This document shows, one piece after another, positions 56,440 to 64,000 of a stretch of 64,000 nucleotides of DNA. Made by a program: the position numbers and the translations under genes. Numbering within the stretch: the first letter of the stretch is position 1; each line of letters starts with the position of its first letter. Origin of the DNA: Phaseolus vulgaris (Eukaryota > Streptophyta > Magnoliopsida > Fabales > Fabaceae); NCBI RefSeq assembly GCF_000499845.2, contig NC_023758.2, positions 21,527,192 through 21,591,191 of the forward strand. The letters are read 5' to 3'. The notes below the pieces were generated by a model. The model worked only from the letters and a program-made list of their open reading frames with translations. It searched no databases and had not been told where the DNA came from.

Positions 56440-59195
56440 AAAATCTCTAGCCAATGGTTTCTTGAAGGAATACCTAGAAGAACTGTAGGGGACCCCGACG
56501 TCAGCGGCCCCTACAGAAGATCAGGGGCACGAGGTCCCCATTCATGGAGAGATCAGCACCATCGCTGGAGGATTCTCAGGAGGAGGGTGCACCGCGTCCC
56601 AGCGTAAGAAATATGCCATAGGAGTGATGACAGTAGAAGCAGAGAAGTCGGACCAGACACCCGAGCCCGACCTTGTCTTCACCAAGACCGACTTGCAGGA
56701 TCACGACAATGACCCAGGGGTGATCTCAGTGGTGACGGTGGGCAGAAAAGTGCACCGCGTTCTTGTAGACCAGGGAAGCTCGACCGATGTGATGTTCTGG
56801 TCGACCTTCAACAAACTGCAGCTGTCTCTTGACCAGTTGAGGCCTTACGATGGTTGTTTGTATGGTTTCGCGAGAGACCAGGTAGAAGTGCGGGGACACG
56901 TAGAGTTGAGGACAACCTTCACTAATGGCACGACTTTCCGCACTACCAACATCAGGTACCTTGTTGTTAATGCTCCCTCAGCCTATAACATACTTTTGGG
57001 CATGCCTGCTTTGAACAGGATTGGAGCAGTAGCCTCTTCAAGGCATATGAAGATGCAGTTGCCTTCCCTTGAAGGAGCGGTGATCACCATGAAGTTTGAT
57101 AAAAATGAGGCTAAAAGGTTCTATGAGAACAACCTCAAAACCAAGAGAGGAGTGTGCGCAGTCACCACCCAACCTCCAAAGGAAGAAGGGGTCGCCCGTG
57201 TCGAGATTGCCCGGGAGAGACGACCCGAGCCTACAGAAGAAGTGCTGAAGAGGGAGATCGGGGGTAAGAAGTTCAAACTTGGCATGTCTTTGGGCCAAGA
57301 GGTACAGGACCAGATAGTCGAGGTCATAGCACGACACATGGATGCCTTCGCATGGTCAGCCTCAGATATGCATGGCGTCGACCCCGATTTTCGGTGTCAT
57401 CACCTCACCATGGACCCACAGGTCCGACCTGTCAACTAGAGAAGGAGAAAGTTCAATGATGATAGGCATCAGATCATCAGAGAAGAGACCCAGAAGCTGC
57501 TGAGCGTTAGCCACATCAGGGAGATCCAATACCCGGAGTGGCTGGCGAACATAGTATTGGTCAAGAAGGCCAACGAGAAGTGGAAGATGTGTGTGTACTT
57601 CACATATCTCAATAAAGCCTGTCCGAAGGACTCTTACCTGCTGCTCAACATTGACACCCTAGTAGATAGTGCCTCAGGATGTAGACTTCTTAGCTTCCTG
57701 GATGCTTTCTATAGATAGAACCAGATCCAGATGCATCACAGGGACGAATGCAAGACAATGTTCATGACGGAGCTCTTTTGTTACTATTAGAAAGTGATGC
57801 CTTTTGAGCTCAAGAACACAGAGGCAACCTACCAGAGGTTGATGGATAGAGTACTTGCACCAATGATAGGGAGAAATGTCCAGACGTACGTGGATGACAT
57901 GGTGGTCACCTCCCAGGTGAAGGATCAACACGTCACTGATTTGGATGAGCTATTTACCACAATAGCTAAGTATAGATTAAAGTTGAACCCTAAAAAGTGT
58001 GTGTTTGGGGTAGAGGCAGGCAAGTTCTTAGGGTTCCTACTCACTGAGCGTGGGATAGAGGGGAACCCCGAGAAGTGGGCTGCAATCATAGCCATGCGCA
58101 GTCCGATCTTAGTGAAGGAGGTGCAGCAATTACTAAGGCGTATGGCGGCTTTGTCCAAATTCGTTCCGGCAGGAGGAGATAAGGGGCATCCCTATTTTTA
58201 GTGCCTAAAGAGAAATAGCAGGTTCGTATGGACCAAGGAGTGTGAGGAGTCGTTCCACAAGTTGAAGGAATACTTGGCCAGCCCACCGGTACTGTGCAAG
58301 CCACAACTAGGTACCCCCACTTCGCTTATACTTCGCAGTCACAGATCGGGCGATCAGTTCGGTCCTGGTTCAGGAGTAGGACCAGGTGCAAAAGCCGATA
58401 TACTTCATGAGCAAAGTGTTGCAAGGGCCTGAGGTGAAATACTAGGCCATAGAAAAAGCAGCCCTGGCAGTAGTGTTTTCAGCGCGAAGACTTCGCCACT
58501 ACTTCCAGAGCTTCACCATGATAGTGATGATGGACCTTCCCATTCACAAGTTCTTACAGAAACCCGATGTGGTGGGACGAATGATGCACTGGGCGGTTGA
58601 GCTATCAGAGTTCGATGTGCAGTACGAACCAATATGACCTATTAAAGGCCAGGTTTATCCTGATTTCGAAGTAGAGCTCTCCTCGGCAGCCACGCACCAT
58701 GAGGAAGCAGGTTTCAGGTGGGTCCTCTAACCAACAGGGTAGTGGGGTTGGTGTCATCTTGGAAGGACCAAATGGGTTGTTGATCGAGCAGGCCTTGTGG
58801 TTTGCTTTCAAGGCCAATAACAACCAGGCAGAGTATGAGGCCCTGATAGCTGGAATGCTACTAGACAAAGAGATGGGTGCAAAGAGTTTGCTAGTGAAGA
58901 GTGACTCCCTGTTGGTAACGGGGCAGGTTACCGGAGAATACCAGGCCAAGGACCCCCAGATGGCCGCATACCTCCAATATGTCCAGATTCTAAAGGAGAC
59001 TTTTGCGGTGTTCGAGTTAGTACATGTCCCTCGAGAACAGAATACCCGAGCTGACTTGCTAGCAAAGCTTGCCAGTTCAGGCAAGGGGGGCAAACAGAGG
59101 ACAGTCATACAGGAGACCCTGAGGACACCTCGAACCACCACAGACAGCACAACAGAAGTCCAGCAGGAAGTCCAGCAAATAAGCACCTTAGAAGG
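56440..59195 (+). pseudogene. Element H: decayed Tat gag-pol fragment
   Basis: A third, more divergent Tat polyprotein. It runs from the end of gag (GFLKEYLEEL) through protease (VLVDQGSSTDVMF, about 56760) and reverse transcriptase (YVDDMVVTS near 57889). RNase H and the second RNase H follow (GSSNQQGSGVGVILEG at about 58718, FELVHVPREQNTRADLLAKL). Many in-frame stops are present, for example at 57437, 57716, 57789 and near 58635, plus frameshifts. It lacks LTRs, most of gag and all integrase. The left border to host DNA is approximate; the right border is at 59195, where TGATGTGAG starts unrelated sequence. Confidence 0.85.
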
Positions 59196-59426
59196 TGATG
59201 TGAGTTGAATCAAGCATAGACACTTTTCAGCACATGAACACAACAATATATGTGAAGAAAGACAACAATTAAGAGATGAAAACAAGGACAAACAATTAGG
59301 AACAAGTAGAGGAACTTAAGGAATCATCATTGAAGTACAAAACCTTCTAATAGATGAACCAAACTCAAGATTGAGTGCCATTCCACAATGAACCGAAACA
59401 ACACAAGGAATTGGAGATACAAATAC
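59196..59426. other. Unassigned segment between H and G
   Basis: Begins TGATGTGAGTTGAATC, reminiscent of the TGATGTGATTCC end of B's LTR in the same orientation, and interrupts H's coding sequence. It could be the end of another LTR element that G then entered (AATAC at 59422-59426 would be G's left target repeat). Not verifiable within the window. Confidence 0.35.
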
Positions 59427-60666
59427 TGTTCCGTCCGGTTGACCGGAACGTCTTCGTGCGCGACCTCGACCGTCAGCTAAGGACTCCTTCCCACTGATTG
59501 CCTGTGAATTCCTGCAAAAAAGAGGACAAAGAGGCGCCCTAGCGGCCGTTTGCACTCCGACGCTCAAGTCAGCCAGCAAGAAACACCAAAAAACTGTCCA
59601 CCCACGTATCTGAGCACCGCGTGTGGCACTCTGAAGGTGGTAAAAGAACTGTGTATCTGTGTGTGTGTGTTGTCCCCTTTAGGCAAAAATATTCTCCAGT
59701 CACTTGTTCGCAACCTTAAAGCACGGGCAAGCAACCAAAGAGTTTCTCGTAAGTTTGCCAAAGGTTTCAACCCTTTTTCCGACATTCTCCGCGTTATTTA
59801 AGTTGCCCCAGCATTTAAAGCGCCTTAAAGCGCTTTTAATCTCAAACGTAACACACTCATTAAAGCGCTTAATTACGAAACGTAGCGCATTTAAGACGTT
59901 GAAACGCTCGGGAGCCCTAATAGTACCTGAATGCTCGAAAGGGAAACTGTATTGAATATCTTTAATTACCTGGCACCTGACTAGAGGGTGTTTCTATTCC
60001 GGCATTGCTGTCATACACGTGGAGGGCCTCACGACGCCATGACCCCATCTGGGGGCGCTTCTGCCCACCTGGGGACGTTTCTACGTGTGAGTCCTCCTGC
60101 TGGGGAGTGCTACTGCGCTAGGGGTGACTTTTTGGGTGCCAACTCTTGCCCCCAAGTATCTAGCCACTTACTTTGAGAGCGTATCTGCCTTCCTCTCGCA
60201 CCCTGCACCCGGTTATCCTGGGCGTGACCTTCCTCTTGGGTCGTATCTGTCCCGAAGGCGTCTCTGGGGCGGCAGGGGTACTTCACGAGTCAGGCTGCCC
60301 TTCACTGGTACTATCACTATGGCCTTGAAGCCACCTTTTCCTTCTCTTTATCACTTTCCCGAGATATCGGGTCCTGAGGCTTCCCACGGCGTCGCTCCCT
60401 CCATGGTATTTCCTACCCATGGGTATCGGGGAACCATACTGTGATTGCCTTACCTTTACACTGTTTGATCTGGCCACGCCCTGGCTAGGCGACGCCTTCA
60501 CCCAGGCGACGCCTTCACCCAGGCGAAGCCTTGCCTTGGCGACGCCTGGTCCTATCTTGGCGACGCTTCCTCCTGGCGTCTCTACACCTGGGCGACACCT
60601 TAAGTTGACTTTGACTTTCTGGTCGTTGACTTTGACTTAGTCAACGCCCTGATACGGGACGGTACA
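59427..60666 (-). repeat. Element G 3' LTR (1240 bp)
   Basis: Reads TGTTCCGTCCGGTTGACCGG at its left end and GATACGGGACGGTACA at its right end, the reverse complement of the A and D LTR ends. Confidence 0.92.
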
Positions 60667-60682
60667 CAAGCCCCCAGTCTTA
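60667..60682 (-). other. Element G purine tract
   Basis: Minus strand TAAGACTGGGGGCTTG beside the LTR. Confidence 0.7.
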
Positions 60683-60689
60683 AGCCGAA

Positions 60690-61166
60690 GACTTGTCTTC
60701 AGCACAAAGACTAAAGCCTTGCCTCCACCATCCGCGTGCCTTCCTGATGACGTGTCATTCTCTACTGACTCAGCAAATTTTCGAATTACTGACGCGACAT
60801 TTTCTGAACCGCAGGGGTATTCTTAATGAGCGATTGGACATTCCCTGAAATGGGGATGATTACACCTTTTGGGCTACCCTTGATCGCGCGCCACGTGGCC
60901 CATCGCGTGGCCCTCCTTTAGAGACCCCTGCACTTCCCCTGGGCAATCGACCCTCTGACGCGTGGCCTGATCCTACGGCCCTTAGTTAGCGCTTCTTGAG
61001 TCGCGAAATGTAACGTTTAAGTTACTCCAAACCCCGCGCTCACCCTACTGTTACATTCATTCACTCTGCTACTTTGCCCTGTTCATCGCCTCCAAAACCT
61101 CTTCTCTCTGCAATTGCGATTCTCCCCTTCCTGCGCTCTTCTACCTCCTCCACTTCAACAGCAAAG
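60690..61166 (+). promoter_or_regulatory. Putative aORF-b promoter and leader in G
   Basis: Upstream of aORF-b and pyrimidine-rich toward the gene (CCTCCAAAACCTCTTCTCTC near 61089). Orientation and layout as in D. No firm TATA box. Confidence 0.4.
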
Positions 61167-61394
61167 GTATGGTTTCGAGCACTCTCAACTCTTCACTGTT
61201 GTCGCATTATAGGAAACTGCCTGGGACTGTTGTTATTCTCGTACTTCTCTGGATATTGTTTGTATGCTTCGTTGTTCCTTTCGCTTCCCTTCGTTCTCTT
61301 GCGGGTAGGGCGCTCCTAGGGTTCTTCCATTTTCCCCTTTTCTTCTCTCCAAACCCCTTTTCTCTGAACCCTTTCTTTCTCTTTTGATCTTCAG
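61167..61394 (+). other. Predicted leader intron of G aORF-b (228 bp)
   Basis: AAAG|GTATGG donor and TTGATCTTCAG acceptor, 11 bases before the start codon. Length is identical to D. Confidence 0.55.
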
Positions 61395-61405
61395 CATTGG
61401 CGTTG

Positions 61406-63663
61406 ATGGCAAAAACCAAGACCACCGCGCCTCCCCCGCTCCCCAAGTCTCATTATAAGGGCGAATATGACTGGGCCCCCGACGAACTTCTGGACGAATG
61501 TTCCCTCCTGAACTCTGTTGAGGACGTGGAGGCCCACAGGGGGACCCTGCTCTCTATAACTTCAATGCTTTCCACAAAAGTCATGACTCCCAAGTCCTGG
61601 TAAGCCGAGTGCGACCTGGGATGCCCGTTTGCGCGGACTCACGGGATACTGGGGGATGCGCTTTCTTCTTCCTCTATCAGATGGTGCTCAAAAGGGTGGG
61701 CCTGCGTCTACCCCTCACCCCCTTCGAAAAAGAGCTACTGACAGAGATAAACACTGCTCCCGCCCAACTCCATCCCAACAGTTGGGCTTTCATGAGGGGG
61801 TTCCAAATTCTCTGCGGCTATCTAGGTGTTCCCTCCTCTGTGGACGTTTTTCTCCACTTCTTCGAGGTAGAGAAGCAAGGGAAAAGCCTCTGGATGAGCT
61901 TTTCTGGGATCGCCGGGCGCATCATCCTTACGCTCTTCCAGAATTCGTTCAAAGGCTGGAAGGGGAAGTTTTTCAACGTACGCGCGACCAAGCGCGATCC
62001 TACCATTCTAGAGGGCTTTCCCCTGTACTGGACAGACAAACCCATAACTATGAAGCCCTTGGCTCTGGACGAACTTGCCCCGCCTGACCGGGATATATGC
62101 AAAGCCTTGGCGGGACTGGGGATAGTCTTCGATACCGCCAAGCTCATCGCGAACGAATTCAATGCCCACGGGCTTTCTACGTACTTCGGTATCTGCTCTT
62201 GGCGATTTATGATGCATTAGTTGCTATGGTTATCTGCATTACCATTTTTCACTGTACAATGTTACTTGCATTTCGCATCTCTTCCTGTATTGTGAATCCA
62301 CATAACTGCTCTAGTACTAATCCTTGTTGTTTGGCTCGTCTTGATGTAGGATCAGTGATGGGCGCTTCCAAAAGAATAATGTTGGCGAAAGCACTGAAGG
62401 AGGCTCGTGCCGCCAAGGCAGGCGTCTCCTCCAGCCCTGCTGCCAATCCGATTCTCCCACCGGCCCCGACACCGCCGCCTCCAGTCGCTGCTGAAGCTGC
62501 TTCTAGGCCATCTCCGACGTCTCCACCTGGCTCCGACTTGCTTCCAACCCCCAACTCTGCTTCGCCTATCGCCGCGGTTCCCCTAGCTGCAGCCTCGTCA
62601 CCGGCTCCACCCCCTCTTGACAAAGGGAAAAGGGTTTTGGAGATTCTGTCGGACGATGAGGAATCGGAGGGTGTGGCGCCCTTCAGAAGGAGAAAATCCG
62701 CGCGGGTTCCTCTTCTGGTAGAGACGTCGCCACAGGGAGGGAACCCCTTTATGGACAACCCTCCAAGCGCAACCTCACTCCCTCCTATGATTCTCCAAGA
62801 GGAAAGGGGCGAAGGTGCTGAATCTGCGTCGCCTCTGCCGCCGCCAGAAACCACTGCTTCCCCGGCTCCCAACGCTGCCGCCCCCGACTTCATTGCCATT
62901 CCCCCTCCAATCATGCATCTGATGAGGGGTTTCAGTGGCGGGACTATGCCAGAAGGTACCGACAGGAGGGAAGGTATGCCTTTCTATTTGGGGGCCTTCT
63001 TGGCGGTGGCTCTCGAATGGCGCTCCCAGGCCAGAAACGCTGTCTTGCAAACTCAAACCCTCCAGGCCTTGGAAACGAAGGCATCTACCCTGGAGGAGGA
63101 GATGAGGATCCTGGGACGCCAGAACGAGGCTTATTGTTCCTCCCTGAAACAAGCACAAGAGTCAAGGGCAGAAACTGAGAGGAAACTGGCAGAGGCCTTG
63201 GAGCTCCAGGCTGACTTCTACGCTCGTGAAGTCGCTCTCCAAGTACAGGTGGCGGGTCTTCAGGAAGTGGTCAAAGCGGATGCAGAAACTCACAAAGACC
63301 TGAAGGACCGTTGCTGTGAACAGGCTGCCAAGGTGGAGCGGATGGAGGAGGAAATGGCCACGCAGGCCAAAGCTATGGACCTTCTCCGAGTTGACTACGA
63401 CAAACTGCAGGTTGAGGTTAGCCGGCTTCGTGTGGAGAAAGAGGCTCTGGAGAAGCAGGTGGCCTCTGGAGACGCCGCCATTGAGGAACTGGAGAAGGAG
63501 AAAAAGTCCCTTATCCAGGAGATGGCGGGCACCTTCGAGGAGGGGTTCCAAGAGGCCCTGTCCCAGGCGTCCTGCGAGAATCCTGGCGTCAACCTTTCAA
63601 ACTGCGACCCCCACACACCACGTAGTCGACGGGAAGGTCGTGCCCATGGATTTGAACGACTGA
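61406..63663 (+). pseudogene. G aORF-b: two-exon coiled-coil gene with two small indels
   Basis: Exon 1 is 61406-62188 and exon 2 is 62350-63663, with a 161-bp intron between. From ATG 61406 (MAKTKTTAPPPLPKSHY) the sequence parallels D. The G run at 61539-61543 has five G where D has six, which shifts the exon 1 frame. The remainder (MPVCADSRDTGG onward) is open in the next frame. Exon 2 has no stop where D has one and carries the full proline-rich, DDEESEGVAPFRRRK and coiled-coil (LEEEMRILGRQNEAYCSSL onward) regions. A C run at 63608-63612 has one extra base, which changes the last ~18 residues and extends the frame to 63752. D and G thus carry different lesions. Confidence 0.78.
62189..62349 (+). 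other. Predicted intron of G aORF-b (161 bp)
   Basis: GTATCTGC donor, TACTAAT branch site at 62315-62321 about 28 bases before the acceptor TTGATGTAG. T-rich and phase 1. Confidence 0.82.
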
Positions 63664-63752
63664 ACTGCTGCCCCTCATCCGCCACCTTCCTCTTCAAGCT
63701 TAACTCTTCATTCTTTACCTTCGCTTTTGATTTTATCTGCCAAAACTTGTAA

Positions 63753-64000
63753 TTCTTTGAACTATCCGCACTCTTGTTACTGTCTTAGGACATTCGCACG
63801 GTTGTCTTTATTTCTTTTTCACATACGATTCTGCCTATGCAATCTCATTCTCATCTTTTCCCTTCATACGCTCCAATTATTTTATCCGTGTTCTGCCCGT
63901 TTCTCACACTTCGTTGGGCGGTTTGGTATGATTGGGTAAGGTCGCCCGCCAACCCTTACACCCATGGAGAGGCTCACTAAGTGGTGCCGTATCGTCCACG
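63753..64000 (-). other. G spacer beyond aORF-b
   Basis: Aligns in reverse to D's spacer left of aORF-b (about 32500-32760). No gene seen before the window ends. Confidence 0.6.

Larger units (their letters stand above)
59427..64000 (-). mobile_element. Element G: Tat-lineage element, partial, runs out of the window
   Basis: The 3' LTR (59427-60666) is in reverse orientation, then the purine tract, aORF-b region and spacer, all closely similar to D. The rest (aORF-a, pol, gag, 5' LTR) should lie to the right of the window. Confidence 0.9.

Overview
This window is plant nuclear DNA, almost certainly intergenic heterochromatin. It is built nearly entirely of LTR retrotransposons inserted into one another. 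The families and AT-rich host sequence resemble those of legumes such as Phaseolus or Vigna; that is an impression, not something the sequence proves. I see no conventional host gene. The only older coding traces outside the main nest are a decayed Ty3/gypsy integrase tail (1-279), a LINE-type RNase H relic (784-1284) and a decayed Tat-type polyprotein fragment (56440-59195).

The core is a nest five elements deep, readable from target-site duplications (TSDs). Element A (Tat-lineage Ty3/gypsy, + strand, 2746-55409, TSD TTATA) is split twice. B (CRM-like chromovirus relative, - strand, 5232-12999, TSD GTTGG) sits in A's gag. C (second CRM-like family, + strand, 16661-50371) sits in A's integrase. 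D (Tat, + strand, 23488-49689, TSD AGTGT) sits in C's 3' LTR. E (Sirevirus-type Ty1/copia, - strand, 36461-49045, TSD CCCAG) sits in D's 3' LTR. F (deletion derivative of B's family, + strand, 39151-41285, TSD ATAGT) sits in E's envelope-like ORF. To the right lie host DNA, the decayed Tat fragment H, and the start of a third Tat element G (- strand, 59427 to beyond the window).

B and C each keep a complete single-ORF gag-pol of about 1540 codons whose last ~60 codons lie inside the 3' LTR. B's two 987-bp LTRs look identical, so it is the youngest intact insertion. E keeps full gag and pol ORFs. A and D carry different frameshifts and stop codons in gag-pol, but together show the Tat layout: gag, protease, reverse transcriptase, RNase H, a second RNase H, integrase.

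The most interesting content is downstream of pol in the Tat elements, on the opposite strand. Two related antisense genes are present, called aORF-a and aORF-b here. Each is predicted to be spliced, with a phase-1 intron at the same place, 11 codons after a shared EFNA motif. aORF-a (A and D) has a ~97-bp intron and a short, well-conserved second exon. aORF-b (D and G) has a 161-bp intron, a predicted 228-bp leader intron and a long proline-rich plus coiled-coil second exon. A has lost aORF-b through a ~2.6-kb deletion. Because the introns are antisense to the element's own genomic RNA, they are not spliced out during retrotransposition. A retrotransposon can therefore carry intron-containing genes. 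All functional statements are inferences from sequence.
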